Shown here: one piece after another, positions 16,374 through 26,033 of the stretch
Layout of the letters: each line of letters opens with the position of its first letter
Position numbering within the stretch: the first letter of the stretch is position 1
Source: JBDROU01 sp043809745 [NCBI: bacterium]
GTDB taxonomy: Bacteria; Elusimicrobiota; JBDRMW01
DNA length: 31,368 bases
Assembly: GCA_043809745.1 (NCBI GenBank)
Contig: JBDROU010000013.1
Span: 1 to 31,368 of the forward strand
Direction of reading: 5' to 3'
Notes under the pieces: generated by a model
Database searches by the model: none
What the model was told of the DNA's origin: nothing
Seen by the model: only the letters and a program-made list of their open reading frames with translations
Position numbers and translations under genes: made by a program

Positions 16374-17680
16374 TTATCATAATTCAAATTATTCTTATAG
16401 CAATTATGTTGTTAGGCAGTGGATTTGTATCCGGGAGTGAAACCGCGCTTACAAGCCTTTCAAGCGACGATTTGTCTAATGTTGTTTTAAAATACCCGCG
16501 TTTCCAAAAATCATTTTTATTTTGGAAAGACTTTCCTAATCGAGTTTTAGCAATGATTCAAATAGGAAACAGTTTCTTTAATATTGGATTAGGTGTAGTT
16601 GCCGCATCATTAGCGATTAATTTGTCGATTATCTCAGATTTTGATAAAAAATTACTATTAGTAATAATTCCTGGAACTATAACAATAATGATTCTTTTAT
16701 TTGCCGAGATTCTGCCTAAAATTATTGCAAGGCAGAACAAACAAACATATTCCATTTATTCAGTTGGGATTTTAGTTTTTTTTACTCGACATCTCGCTTC
16801 TTTTATTAGTTTCTTAGTAGGAATATCAGATAAACTGATTAAATGGTTTGGGGGAGCAGGGGTTGGTGATAATGTATTTTTAAGCTCCAGGGAATTAAAG
16901 ATAATATTTTCATCCAGAGAGCATAGTTCTGTTACGCCTGACGGCAAGAAAAGTGTTTTAAGTTCAAGCGGAATGGATATGGGCCTGGCAACAGATACAA
17001 GACAAATCCTGCGTAATATATTAAAGTTCTCCAGTATTACGGTAGGTGAGATAATGACCCCAAGAACAGAGATGTTTGCGGTTAATATCAACGATAAAGC
17101 GATACATATAATGCGCTCAATTTATTCTCAAGGGTACTCAAGGGTCCCTGTGTATGAAAAGTCAATTGATAATATAGTAGGATTAATTTATGCTAAAGAT
17201 TTACTGCATGCCTGGAGGAATAGTAACTTAATACTCATTGGAGACCTGCTGCGTCCCGTTTACTTTGTTCCTAGCACAACACCAATCACCGGACTTTTAA
17301 GGGAGTTTAGGACCGGAAAACATCATATTGCTATAATTGTTGATGAATATGGAGGCACTGCAGGTCTAGTAACTATTGAAGATGCGTTAGAAGAGATTAT
17401 AGGCGAGATATATGATGAATATGATGAGAAGATACAGACAATTATTAAAGAAAAAGAAAATTCCTGGATTGTGCAAACTTCTGAAAGTTTGGATAAGATT
17501 AACGAAGCGCTAAATTTGGATTTACCTGCTGATAAATTTGAGAATTTGGCATCGTTTCTGCTTAATTTATACGAGCGGGTTCCCAAAAAAGGGGAAATAA
17601 AGCAGTTTAGTACTTATAAATTTGAAATTGTAGAGGCAGATAAAAAGCGTATTTATACTATTAGAATTCAGAAGTATTAA
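16370..17680 (+). CDS. CNNM/CBS/CorC_HlyC-domain membrane protein
   Basis: A 436-residue full-length CorC-like protein. The CNNM transmembrane domain begins at the first residues (SGFVSGSETALTSLSSDDL, LLFAEILPKIIARQ). The CBS pair contains ITVGEIMTPRTEMFAVN, RVPVYEKSIDNIVGLIYAKD and DEYGGTAGLVTIEDALEEII. The C-terminal CorC_HlyC domain (about 355-436) contains the LPADKFENLASFLLNLYERV segment. CorC proteins bind Mg-ATP in the CBS pair and export Mg2+ with Na+. It is the second of two tandem paralogues, coupled by ATGA to the first, and mgtE follows. Confidence 0.92.
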   Translation: MIIIIQIILIAIMLLGSGFVSGSETALTSLSSDDLSNVVLKYPRFQKSFLFWKDFPNRVLAMIQIGNSFFNIGLGVVAASLAINLSIISDFDKKLLLVIIPGTITIMILLFAEILPKIIARQNKQTYSIYSVGILVFFTRHLASFISFLVGISDKLIKWFGGAGVGDNVFLSSRELKIIFSSREHSSVTPDGKKSVLSSSGMDMGLATDTRQILRNILKFSSITVGEIMTPRTEMFAVNINDKAIHIMRSIYSQGYSRVPVYEKSIDNIVGLIYAKDLLHAWRNSNLILIGDLLRPVYFVPSTTPITGLLREFRTGKHHIAIIVDEYGGTAGLVTIEDALEEIIGEIYDEYDEKIQTIIKEKENSWIVQTSESLDKINEALNLDLPADKFENLASFLLNLYERVPKKGEIKQFSTYKFEIVEADKKRIYTIRIQKY

Positions 17681-17890
17681 CTCAATAATTCTAATTTTCT
17701 ACAATCATAATATTGACCGTTAATTGCTACCTTTTTTATCAAAAGAAATTTATCATAAATTTTTAAGGGCTTTGTAAAAATATCTTTGTAAGAGTTGTGC
17801 TTTTATAGTATTATAAAAACATAATTCTCCAGGCTTTTGCAGGAATTATTGCATCTGCTGAATTATATAATTTTATCGAGTGGGATACAT

Positions 17891-19258
17891 ATGGTTAATG
17901 TAGCAACTTTCGCGTTATTTTTGCCAGAAATAAAGGACTTAATTAAAAATAAGGAGTATGAGCAGTTAAAGAAGATGCTTAAGGAGATTAATCCAATTGA
18001 TTTGGCTGACGGATGGACAAATTTTGAATCTCAAGAGAAAATTATAGCATTTAAGCTGCTAGATCAAAAGCGTGTTATAGAGGTGTTTGAAGAACTGGAT
18101 TTTGATGAACAGTTTTTTATTATAAGTAACTTTGAAGAAAAATCACTCGGCCCAATTCTCGAAGAGCTCCCGCCAAAAAAAGCTGCGTATCTGTTTCATA
18201 AATTACCAGAAAAAGTAATCCGTAAACTCATCTCTTTAATGAAGGAGGATAATGCTAATAAAGTTAAAGAGACTCTTTCTTTTCCGGAAAATAGCGCGGG
18301 CCGGCTGATGTATCCAATTGTAACCCGGCTTACACCCGTTATGACGGCTCGTCAAGCGGTGGATGTAGTAAGAGGATCAACAAAGATGAGATATGAGAAA
18401 GCATTGCATAATCTTTATGTTACAGATGAATATAATCGCTTACTGGGAAGGATCAGCTTAAAGGATTTAATTATTTCACCAGCAGAAATAAAACTTCAAC
18501 AAATCATGAATCCGGTTCAGTTAATTAAGATTCAAGTTGATTTGGACCAGGAGGAAGCTGCAAGAATATTTACTAAATATAATTTGGTAGATGCGCCTGT
18601 TGTTGATAAAGAGAACCATTTGCTTGGGGTAATAGCGGTTGATGATATAATGGATGTAATAAATCAGGAAGCAACTGAAGATATGGCAAAACTGGCAGGT
18701 ACTGAAGCAGGTGAAATACGCGCTCAATCGGTGTTTCATGTAGCCAGACTTCGCATGCCATGGCTGCTTGCAAGCTGGGGAGGGGGAGTTTTAGCAAGTA
18801 TCTTAATTTCACGATTTAATTCACTGTTAAGCCAGGTAGTGCTTCTTGCTTCATTTATGCCGGTTATTACAGGGATGGGCGGCAATGTCGGGACGCAATC
18901 TTCGACTATTATTGTTAGAGGACTTGCAACAGGGCAGGTTGATTTGAAAAGGGTATGGAAGATTATATTTAAAGAGTTACGTGTGGGATTTATTCTTGGC
19001 ATATCTTACGGCGTTCTTCTGGGTGTTATTGCTTATTTTATGTACGGGAAGGCCGCGCATCTGCAATTTGCATTTGTTGTTGGGCTTGGAATATTTACTT
19101 CTATGATTATTGCAACAGGATTGGGGACATGCCTTCCGATAGTGTTTCATAAATTATCAATAGATCCAGCGCTTGCAACGGGACCGTTTGTTTCAACAGT
19201 GACAGACATCCTTAGCATAGTTATTTATTTGACGATCGGGTTTTATATTTTATTATGA
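17891..19258 (+). CDS. mgtE: Magnesium transporter MgtE
   Basis: A 455-residue protein with MgtE order: an N-terminal helical MgtE-N domain (about 1-120, LKEINPIDLADGW, LEELPPKKAAYLFHKLPEK), a CBS pair (about 125-245, ENSAGRLMYPIVTRLTP, DAPVVDKENHLLGVIAVDDI), then five transmembrane helices (GMGGNVGTQSSTIIVRGLAT, TGPFVSTVTDILSIVIY with the conserved pore Asp). MgtE is a Mg2+ channel gated by Mg2+ binding in the cytosolic domains. The frame is open to an upstream TTG 17837, but ATG 17891 gives the usual N-terminus and follows GAGTGGG. I saw no obvious Mg riboswitch in the 210 bp upstream. Confidence 0.94.
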   Translation: MVNVATFALFLPEIKDLIKNKEYEQLKKMLKEINPIDLADGWTNFESQEKIIAFKLLDQKRVIEVFEELDFDEQFFIISNFEEKSLGPILEELPPKKAAYLFHKLPEKVIRKLISLMKEDNANKVKETLSFPENSAGRLMYPIVTRLTPVMTARQAVDVVRGSTKMRYEKALHNLYVTDEYNRLLGRISLKDLIISPAEIKLQQIMNPVQLIKIQVDLDQEEAARIFTKYNLVDAPVVDKENHLLGVIAVDDIMDVINQEATEDMAKLAGTEAGEIRAQSVFHVARLRMPWLLASWGGGVLASILISRFNSLLSQVVLLASFMPVITGMGGNVGTQSSTIIVRGLATGQVDLKRVWKIIFKELRVGFILGISYGVLLGVIAYFMYGKAAHLQFAFVVGLGIFTSMIIATGLGTCLPIVFHKLSIDPALATGPFVSTVTDILSIVIYLTIGFYILL

Positions 19259-20004
19259 AAACTCATACAACAAAAGGGTGGATTCTCAAGTCTAAAAGTG
19301 TTCAAGATAATAAGCTCGAAACCATCATATATACAGATGATTTTGGCAAAATATATCTTAAAGTACAGGGAGCTCAAAAAATGGGTTCCAAATTACTGGT
19401 TGCCTGTGATGCTTACAAGGAAGTTGAATTGGTTTGTTCACTTCCTGAAGGTTCTGCGTATGGTCGTTTAATCTCAATCAGAGAATTAAAAAGCTTTGAT
19501 TTAATTACGAAGGAAATAGGAAGGTTCATTGAAATCAACTATCTATCCGAGATGCTGGATTCTCTTACTCCATTTGCATTGCCTAACAGAACAAAGTACT
19601 CGCTCTTCAAACATTGCATGGCAATTGCTGGGGAGTCAGAATACTTTTATCTAGCAGGTATATATTTTTTGCTTAATTTTCTGAAATTGGCCGGACAAGG
19701 ATTACAATTAGATGTTTGTGTGAACTGCAGGGGTGAATGTACAGATGAGATATTCTTAACATCAAGAGGATTAATATGTAAATCATGCAAATCGACGAAG
19801 ACATATAATAAAAGATTAGGAAAACAGCTTTTAGAGCAAATTAAGGTCATATTACATGTAAATGCAAGTGAATTTGTTAAAAATGGAAATATTTTTGATG
19901 TGAATTCATTAATTGATGTTATGAATTTTTTATTACCTTTTTATTTGCCAAGGCCGTTAAAAGTGGATATATTCAAGAATAAAATGATCCCAAGCGGAGT
20001 TTAA
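19255..20004 (+). CDS. recO: DNA repair protein RecO
   Basis: A 249-residue protein. The N-terminal OB-fold domain begins TTKGWILKSKSVQDNKLETI and includes YTDDFGKIYLKVQGAQK. The helical C-terminal domain holds a zinc site, CVNCRGEC, then LICKSC. RecO loads RecA onto SSB-coated DNA with RecR in recombinational repair. The ATG overlaps the mgtE stop (TTATGA), so it is probably translated from the same mRNA. The order recO-glyQ-glyS is found in several bacterial groups. Confidence 0.92.
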   Translation: MKTHTTKGWILKSKSVQDNKLETIIYTDDFGKIYLKVQGAQKMGSKLLVACDAYKEVELVCSLPEGSAYGRLISIRELKSFDLITKEIGRFIEINYLSEMLDSLTPFALPNRTKYSLFKHCMAIAGESEYFYLAGIYFLLNFLKLAGQGLQLDVCVNCRGECTDEIFLTSRGLICKSCKSTKTYNKRLGKQLLEQIKVILHVNASEFVKNGNIFDVNSLIDVMNFLLPFYLPRPLKVDIFKNKMIPSGV

Positions 20005-20083
20005 TTTTTTTAATGTAGAAGTAAGCTCTATAATTATTTATAATTGGTTATCTGCTGTTAGGAGAGCTCTCTAAGAGGTAGTT

Positions 20084-20932
20084 ATGAACTTCCAAAATAT
20101 AATAATAACACTGGATAAGTTTTGGATCAAACAGGGTTGTTTGGTCTTTCAACCATATGATATTGAAAAGGGCGCTGGAACATTTAATCCCGCAACTTTC
20201 TTGAGGTGTTTGGGAAAAGCTCCTTGGTCATCATGTTATGTAGAGCCTTCAAGAAGGCCTGCTGATGGACGTTTTGGTGAGAATCCCAACAGATTAGGCC
20301 ATTACTACCAGTATCAGGTGGTAATTAAGCCTGCCCCAAGCAATATACAAAGGCTTTACCTGGATTCTCTTAGCAGCTTGGGGCTAAAACCAAAGGAACA
20401 CGATATACGTTTTGTGGAGGATGATTGGGAATCCCCAACATTGGGTGCTTCAGGCTTAGGGTGGGAAGTCTGGCTTGACGGTATGGAGATTACACAGTTT
20501 ACTTACTTCCAGCAGATGGGCGGCATTTCGCTTAATCCAATAACTGTAGAACTTACTTACGGGTTAGAGCGCATAGCGATGTACTCCCAAAAAAAGAATA
20601 ATGTATTTGAAATAAAATGGAATGATGATTGTACTTATGGAGATATACATTTGGAAGATGAGAGGCAGTTTTCTCGTTATCATTTTGAAGAAGCGGATGT
20701 TGATTTATTGAAACGCAATTTTTCTGAATATGAGAATGAATCTATAAGGCTTGTTGGTAAAGCGCTTATTCTTCCAGCATATGATTTTGTAATTAAGTGT
20801 TCTCATCTTTTTAATGTTTTGGATGCCCGTGGAGCAATAGCGGTTTCTGAAAGAGTTAATTACGTTGCTCGTATAAGAAACCTCGCACGCAAAGTTGCTG
20901 AAGGTTATGTTAAGATGCAGGAAAGTAAGTGA
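20084..20932 (+). CDS. glyQ: Glycyl-tRNA synthetase alpha subunit
   Basis: A 282-residue alpha subunit of the bacterial alpha2-beta2 GlyRS, which holds the catalytic core. Conserved stretches include [59 protein letters not shown] and [11 protein letters not shown]. It charges tRNA-Gly. The start at ATG 20084 is preceded by AAGAGG (20073-20078). A perfect 10-bp palindrome GAGAGCTCTC at 20062-20071 lies just ahead of the ribosome binding site; its role is unknown. The stop overlaps the glyS GTG start. Confidence 0.97.
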   Translation: MNFQNIIITLDKFWIKQGCLVFQPYDIEKGAGTFNPATFLRCLGKAPWSSCYVEPSRRPADGRFGENPNRLGHYYQYQVVIKPAPSNIQRLYLDSLSSLGLKPKEHDIRFVEDDWESPTLGASGLGWEVWLDGMEITQFTYFQQMGGISLNPITVELTYGLERIAMYSQKKNNVFEIKWNDDCTYGDIHLEDERQFSRYHFEEADVDLLKRNFSEYENESIRLVGKALILPAYDFVIKCSHLFNVLDARGAIAVSERVNYVARIRNLARKVAEGYVKMQESK

Positions 20933-23040
20933 ATATGGCTAAAGAGGCGTCAATAATAAAAGAAGACTTTTTGTTGGAGTTATGGGTTGAGGAAATACCC
21001 TCAGGATATATAACTCATGCGCTCACTTGTTTAAAAAAATATATATGCGATTCGCTGGATAATCACAAAGTTAATTATAAATCTGCGTATACATATGGTA
21101 CACCCAACAGGCTTGTGGTTTATATAGAAAAAGTTGCTGTTTTTTCAGAAAAAGAAACCAAAGAAGTATACGGCCCTTCGGAAAAGATGCTCCTGGATGA
21201 TAATAAGCAATTTACAATTCAAGCCCAAGGATTTGCAAAAAAATTCAATATTAAACCGGAGCACATTAAAATAAAAGATGGACGGGGCGTAGTTTCAATT
21301 ACTTCGGGTAATGAAAAAACTAGGACCATACTCGCAAGAGTCCTTCCGGAATTGATTCTGAAAATCGAATTTCCTAAGACAATGGTATGGGAACAAACAC
21401 AGTTCAGGTTTGCCAGACCGATACGCAATATAGTTGCACTTTTAGGAAAAGATGTAGTGCATTTCAGAGTAGCTGGAGTAAAAAGTTCAAAAAAAACACT
21501 TGGACTGCATGTCTATTCAGAAAAATTTATTATTATCAATAACCCTCAACAGTACGCTCAAAAACTTAAGGATAATTGCGTAATAGTCGACCCGGTGAAA
21601 AGAAAAGAAGCAATAATAAAACTAGCCCAGCAAAGCTTAAAAAACTATAACGCTAACATTTCATATGATGAAACTCTTATTGAAGAGATTTGTTTTTTGG
21701 TGGAACATCCGGTTGCTATAGTAGGATCTTTTAATAAGGAGTTCCTTGATCTGCCGGGTATCGTTCTGATAAGTTGTCTGAAAGACAAACAAAAGTTCTT
21801 AACAGTTGTTGATAAGGCAGGAAAACTTCTGCCTTATTTTGTTGGGTTTAGAAATGGTGTTTCGGAACATCAAGATATAGTAAGAGAAGGATATGAAAAA
21901 GTGGTAGAGGCCCGCCTCAGGGATGTGAAATTCTTTTTTGAAAAGGATAAGCAAACAAAATTAGAAGAAAGGGTAGAAAAATTGCATGCTGTTGTGCAAA
22001 ATGAACAGCTCGGAAGCTTACATCAAAAAGTCAGCAGGATAATGGTCCTGGCTGGAGGAATAGCGCAGGAGCTTAAACTTTCTCAAAATGAGCAATCTAT
22101 GCTTCAGAGAGCCGTGAAGCTATGTAAGACTGATCTTATTACTGAAATGGTTTTTGAGTACCCTGAGCTACAAGGCATTATCGGAGGTATTTATGCCGGT
22201 TTGGATGGGGAGGCGCCGGAAGTAGCTCAAGCGATATCACAGCATTACAGGCCGCTTCAAATGGGAGAACCGTTGCCAGAAAACATAATTGGCAAGATAT
22301 TAGCGATTGCCGATAAGATTGATTCGTTAAACTCTTCTTTTGTATTAGGGTATATTCCGAAGGGCAGCGGTGATCCGTATGGTTTAAGAAGGATGGCATT
22401 GGGAATTATTAACATTGCGCTAGAGAATAATTTCGAAATATCCATACAATCTATACTCAATAAGAGCATAGAGTTATTTCCTGAGGAGCTTCATGAAAAA
22501 AATATGGATGCACTAGCAAATGCGCTGGATTTTATTAAGCAGAGATTATCTGTGCAGTTTAGCTCGCTAGGATTTAGTTATGATACTGTTGATGCAATTC
22601 TTTCCTCACCCGGCTGGGGCAAAAGCTTGGTAAATACAAAAGTACGATTGCAGGCGCTTAAGGAAATACGTTCTCATCAAAATTTTGAGCCATTCATAAT
22701 ATTATATAAAAGAGCCGCTAATATACTAAGACAGGCTTCTGAAATGAAGCTGGAATTTGAAGGTGATTGTGATCCGAAACTATTTAAACAGAAAGAGGAA
22801 ACAGATCTTTGGGAAAGATGTAGTAATCTAGAAAAGACATACTTTGATTGTTTAAATAAAAGAGAATACAATAAACTTTTCTTTGCGCTTCTTGAATTCA
22901 AAGACCCATTAAATAGCTTTTTTGACAAGGTTATGGTGATGGTAGATGCTGAGGCATTAAAAATTAATAGACTTAAATTAATAAAAAAGTTTAACTCCTA
23001 CTTTGCCCCCCTTGCTGACTTCTCAAAGATCGGCAATTAG
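20929..23040 (+). CDS. glyS: Glycyl-tRNA synthetase beta subunit
   Basis: A 703-residue beta subunit, of usual length. It begins [16 protein letters not shown] and contains [20 protein letters not shown], a central HD-like region with [20 protein letters not shown] and [18 protein letters not shown], then [13 protein letters not shown]. The C-terminal part is the tRNA-Gly anticodon-binding (DALR-like) region. The start is GTG 20929, overlapping the glyQ stop, with AGGA at 20919-20922 spaced correctly; ATG 20935 is a possible alternative. No full terminator was recognised after it. Confidence 0.97.
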   Translation: MNMAKEASIIKEDFLLELWVEEIPSGYITHALTCLKKYICDSLDNHKVNYKSAYTYGTPNRLVVYIEKVAVFSEKETKEVYGPSEKMLLDDNKQFTIQAQGFAKKFNIKPEHIKIKDGRGVVSITSGNEKTRTILARVLPELILKIEFPKTMVWEQTQFRFARPIRNIVALLGKDVVHFRVAGVKSSKKTLGLHVYSEKFIIINNPQQYAQKLKDNCVIVDPVKRKEAIIKLAQQSLKNYNANISYDETLIEEICFLVEHPVAIVGSFNKEFLDLPGIVLISCLKDKQKFLTVVDKAGKLLPYFVGFRNGVSEHQDIVREGYEKVVEARLRDVKFFFEKDKQTKLEERVEKLHAVVQNEQLGSLHQKVSRIMVLAGGIAQELKLSQNEQSMLQRAVKLCKTDLITEMVFEYPELQGIIGGIYAGLDGEAPEVAQAISQHYRPLQMGEPLPENIIGKILAIADKIDSLNSSFVLGYIPKGSGDPYGLRRMALGIINIALENNFEISIQSILNKSIELFPEELHEKNMDALANALDFIKQRLSVQFSSLGFSYDTVDAILSSPGWGKSLVNTKVRLQALKEIRSHQNFEPFIILYKRAANILRQASEMKLEFEGDCDPKLFKQKEETDLWERCSNLEKTYFDCLNKREYNKLFFALLEFKDPLNSFFDKVMVMVDAEALKINRLKLIKKFNSYFAPLADFSKIGN

Positions 23041-23216
23041 GCTTTATAGAATTTGTACCTGATTTAAAGCCAATAATTTAGAAATACTTAAGAATTGTCT
23101 GTGCAGTTATGTAGGCCTGCATCAAGCAGTAATTTATCACCTAGGCAATTAATTTTCTCAGGTTAGAATACTGAAATCTAAAGAATATTAATATATCCCT
23201 TGACAACTAGTTCTGT

Positions 23217-23302
23217 TGTGTATATCTGTGGGACAGTATCAGTATTGCATCTAAATATAGATAAAATAAACTGTGGATAAGTATTCAATTTTCTGTGGAT
23301 AA
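23217..23302 (+). promoter_or_regulatory. DnaA-box cluster
   Basis: TGTGGATAA, the reverse complement of the consensus DnaA box TTATCCACA, occurs exactly at 23272-23280 and 23294-23302, same orientation, 22 bp start to start (about two helical turns). A one-mismatch relative, TGTGTATAT, lies at 23217-23225. This could be a DnaA-titrating or regulatory cluster, or part of an origin. Origin hallmark genes such as dnaA, dnaN or mnmG are not near. Confidence 0.55.
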
Positions 23303-23364
23303 CTATTAGCATCAGCTCTCTAAAGTCATAGCAATATTTGTTAAAAAGTTAATCCAAAACCCCC

Positions 23365-23393
23365 TTGATAATTTATTATTATGGGTGTATACT
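23365..23393 (+). promoter_or_regulatory. Promoter of the PilZ-domain gene
   Basis: -35 TTGATA at 23365-23370, exactly 17 bp spacer, -10 TATACT at 23388-23393. Transcription should begin near 23400, giving a leader of about 57 nt before the ATG at 23457. Confidence 0.75.
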
Positions 23394-23456
23394 AATAAAG
23401 GAAGCAAAAGTAAACTTATTATTATGTAATTTTTCTATTCGACAGGGGAAATGCAA

Positions 23457-23801
23457 ATGGACCAAGATTACTCCGAGAAACGCCGTTACCCGCGAAAGAA
23501 TACAGCAATTACCTCATTATGCATCAAAAGAGATTTAGAACAAAAAAAAATTGAGATGGATATAGTTCCAATAAGAAATATTGCCCAAGAAGGTGTATTT
23601 CTGCAAACGGATGTTCCTTATATAAAAGGTACTCTCGTTGAAGTTCAATTTATAGTTCCTGACAATCCCCGCCCTATGGCAATTAAGGGTAAGGTTATGT
23701 GGTTTAGGAATATTGGGAATAGGCCTGGAATGGGAATACAGTTTGTCTCGATTTCAGATCGGGATAAAGATGAATTAATAAGGTATCTTGAAAAGCTTTA
23801 A
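23457..23801 (+). CDS. PilZ-domain protein, possible c-di-GMP receptor
   Basis: A 114-residue stand-alone PilZ domain. The N-terminal RRYPR matches the RxxxR half of the c-di-GMP site. The second half, usually (D/N)xSxxG, reads NIAQEG here, so Ser is replaced by Ala. The rest (GKVMWFRNIG, MGIQFVSIS, ELIRYLEKL) is a normal PilZ barrel and final helix. It may bind c-di-GMP weakly or not at all. ATG 23457 is preferred over ATG 23451 because AGGGG at 23444-23448 is 8 bases before it. It is convergent with the oxidoreductase gene, with only 2 bp between stops. Confidence 0.88.
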   Translation: MDQDYSEKRRYPRKNTAITSLCIKRDLEQKKIEMDIVPIRNIAQEGVFLQTDVPYIKGTLVEVQFIVPDNPRPMAIKGKVMWFRNIGNRPGMGIQFVSISDRDKDELIRYLEKL

Positions 23802-23803
23802 TC

Positions 23804-25102
23804 CTACCTTGAAATAATATCCGCTGCTTGTTTCGCATAGAATATCCCATTATTTATGCTTCTTGTCCAGGGATAAATCTGGGTTGTGTTTGCGAGAAAC
23901 AAACCTTGTATTGGCGTTGTGAATGTAGGCAGTGCAAGAGAGTAATTTAGAAAATAATATGGATCGGCATAGTCTTCTTTAAAAGCATAAGATCTAATTA
24001 TGTCGTCACGAGAAAAATTCCTATTTATCATACTTAAAAAAGGCATATAAGTATCAACTATTGCGCTTTTAGTCGCTTTTAATAGTGAATGGTTTTTAGG
24101 CAAATAATTTGGTATATAGACAAAATGATTATCGTTTAACTCTTTTGGCGGCCTTAATTGAGTGAATTCAATTATTCCTGGGAAAGGGAATTTGGTGTCG
24201 CACACATTTATCCAGAAATAATCACTAAATGGCCTGTTAAGCTCCAGTATTATATTTAATATGCCTGCATATTCAATCTGACGAATTTTTTCTGGTAAAA
24301 GCTCTATTAGCTCTGGCGCTATGAGTTTAATTTGCGGTATAGGAATCGTACAAAGTATACAGTCGAAAGAAGTTACTTTTCCGGATATTAATACACTCTT
24401 AACTTTGCTGTTTAAGATGTTGATTCTGTCAACAGGTGAGCTTGTGATTATACTGCCGCCATTTTTTTTAATTGCGGTTTCAATACTGTCAAAGAGTATT
24501 TTAATGCTTTGCTTGAAGTATCCAAATTTCTCACTAGTGCCAAAAATGGATCTGCTTTTGGCTCTTCTTTTAGTACGTGCCCAAAACCACGCGGTAGGAA
24601 TAGTGTGGACAAAACCATCAAATCTGGATTCAAAAAGGTGCTGCCATAAAGTTTCGTATACACGAAGCCCTGAGTTTCTGATTATCCATTCTTTGGCTGA
24701 GAGCTTGTCTAACTTTTCCCAGTTGTTTCCTCTGTGAAGTTTAAACATTGAGTATAGAAAACGTAGTTTTTCAATAAAATCTAGATGAGGGAATCTATAA
24801 AGATCAAGAATACTTGTAAAAGGATAAAGGATTTTATTTCTAAGAGTGCCGAGTTTAGTGTTTTTCCATATAATTTCTTTTTTAAGATCAAGATCTTCCA
24901 ATAGTTCAAGTAAATAAGCATCATTTTTTGAGAAAAAATGATGATATGTCTCTAGGAATACATTATTTTTAGGTTCAAAAGTACTCGCCAGGCCGCCGAG
25001 ATGGTCTTTTCCTTCAAATATAGTAATGTCATGACCCATTCTAGATAAATAATATCCGGACATCATTCCAATAATTCCACTACCTATTATTCCGATCTTC
25101 AT
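23804..25102 (-). CDS. FAD-dependent amine oxidase/protoporphyrinogen oxidase-like protein
   Basis: A 432-residue flavoprotein. The N-terminal Rossmann fold has IGSGIIGMMSGYYLSRMG and IFEGKDHLGGLAST, the dinucleotide-binding GxGxxG and the following GG motif. A C-terminal flavin segment reads GLFLANTTQIYPWTRSINNG. The overall pattern matches the COG1232-like NAD(P)-binding oxidoreductases often found in polysaccharide or lipid clusters and related to UDP-galactopyranose mutase. The substrate cannot be told from sequence. It stands alone on the minus strand, without an obvious ribosome binding site, and is convergent with the PilZ gene. Confidence 0.85.
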   Translation of the reverse strand: MKIGIIGSGIIGMMSGYYLSRMGHDITIFEGKDHLGGLASTFEPKNNVFLETYHHFFSKNDAYLLELLEDLDLKKEIIWKNTKLGTLRNKILYPFTSILDLYRFPHLDFIEKLRFLYSMFKLHRGNNWEKLDKLSAKEWIIRNSGLRVYETLWQHLFESRFDGFVHTIPTAWFWARTKRRAKSRSIFGTSEKFGYFKQSIKILFDSIETAIKKNGGSIITSSPVDRINILNSKVKSVLISGKVTSFDCILCTIPIPQIKLIAPELIELLPEKIRQIEYAGILNIILELNRPFSDYFWINVCDTKFPFPGIIEFTQLRPPKELNDNHFVYIPNYLPKNHSLLKATKSAIVDTYMPFLSMINRNFSRDDIIRSYAFKEDYADPYYFLNYSLALPTFTTPIQGLFLANTTQIYPWTRSINNGIFYAKQAADIISR

Positions 25103-25222
25103 TAACTTATGTTTTGCCCTTTTAAGAATGCAGCGAGTCTTTCCAAAGTAACATCTTAACCTTTACCTTAGATAAAGTTTATAAACTATATGATCTAGAT
25201 CTGTAAAAGAATTTCATATCTA

Positions 25223-25251
25223 TTGAAAAACAAACACTAATTTAATATATT
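25223..25251 (+). promoter_or_regulatory. Promoter of the OmpR-type regulator gene
   Basis: -35 TTGAAA at 25223-25228, 17-bp spacer, -10 TATATT at 25246-25251. It is followed by AAGGAG (25259-25264) and the ATG at 25272, so the leader would be about 14 nt. Confidence 0.65.
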
Positions 25252-25271
25252 ATAACATAAGGAGCTCAAAT

Positions 25272-25946
25272 ATGTCTTCAAAAATATTATTAGTTGATGA
25301 TGATCCGGAGATAAGAAGTTATCTGCGTATGGCGTTAGAGAAGGAAGGTTTTGAAGTAGAAACGCTTAAGGATGGTAAAGAAGTTATCTCTACGATGAGG
25401 AGCTTTCAGCCAGAACTAATTATATTGGATTTAATACTTCCAGATACCAATGGTTTTGAATTGTGTAAGAAGATACGTTCAGATGAGGATTTATTTATAA
25501 CGCCTATAATAATGCTGACTGGCAGGACTTCAGTGGAAGACAGGGTGCAGGGGCTGAATTTAGGTGCGGATAGTTATTTCACTAAACCTTTTTATGCTGA
25601 AGAGGTTATTGCGCAGATAAAGACGACTATTAAAAGGTCTTTAGATAGAAGCGGTTCGGTTAAAAAAGATGAGTTGTTACTTAGAGCCCAAGAGCAAGAG
25701 GTCTTATATCGAGGACAAAGAATAGAAAATCTTACCACCAGAGAGTTCGGAATTCTATATACTCTTGTTAAACAAAGCCCTCGAGCGGTGAACAGAGCAG
25801 ATCTATTCAATGTGTTATGGAAGCAGGATTATCCAGAAACAACTCGCAGAATTGACATGATGGTTAAGCGCTTGAGAACAAAAATAGGAGAAGATCTGGC
25901 AAAAAGAATAAAAACCGAAGGTGGTATAGGTTATCGGTTTGAGTAG
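25272..25946 (+). CDS. OmpR/PhoB-family response regulator
   Basis: A 224-residue two-domain regulator. The receiver domain (1-120) has the acidic pocket DDD at 9-11, phosphoacceptor Asp53 in LIILDLILPD, Thr in MLTGRT and Lys in FTKPF. The C-terminal winged helix (about 135-224) contains NLTTREFGILYTLVKQSPR, NRADLFNVLW and RRIDMMVKRLRTKIG, ending GIGYRFE. Such proteins bind tandem 11-bp direct repeats as dimers. No histidine kinase gene is adjacent, so it is an orphan here. A Pho-box-like tandem repeat is 0.9 kb downstream. Confidence 0.95.
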   Translation: MSSKILLVDDDPEIRSYLRMALEKEGFEVETLKDGKEVISTMRSFQPELIILDLILPDTNGFELCKKIRSDEDLFITPIIMLTGRTSVEDRVQGLNLGADSYFTKPFYAEEVIAQIKTTIKRSLDRSGSVKKDELLLRAQEQEVLYRGQRIENLTTREFGILYTLVKQSPRAVNRADLFNVLWKQDYPETTRRIDMMVKRLRTKIGEDLAKRIKTEGGIGYRFE

Positions 25947-26033
25947 TATATTATGTAGTCCTTCCAAATAATAAGAACAGAATATAATTTTAGTATTTAC
26001 AATAAAATAAATAATCAGCAAAGGGGTGTTGCT

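Larger units (their letters stand above)
23041..23456. other. Long intergenic region with DnaA boxes and promoters
   Basis: No credible gene lies between glyS and the PilZ gene. It is AT-rich and holds two perfect DnaA boxes (separate entry), a TTGACA at 23200-23205 with TATCTG 17 bp later at 23223-23228 (possible promoter, poor -10), and the strong PilZ-gene promoter at 23365-23393. I found no tRNA, obvious hairpin terminator or tandem iteron array. Confidence 0.7.

Noticed and set aside
17681-17890. Possible Mg2+ riboswitch upstream of mgtE
   Set aside because: The 210 bp is AT-rich without the conserved stems I would expect for an M-box.
5546-23259. 14-bp match TGCATCTAAATATA at 5546-5559 and 23246-23259
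   Set aside because: In 31 kb of AT-rich DNA one match of this length and composition is expected by chance.
24321-24737. 138-residue plus-strand open frame inside the FAD oxidoreductase
   Set aside because: It is fully antisense to a well-supported gene, has no ribosome binding site and no recognisable motif.
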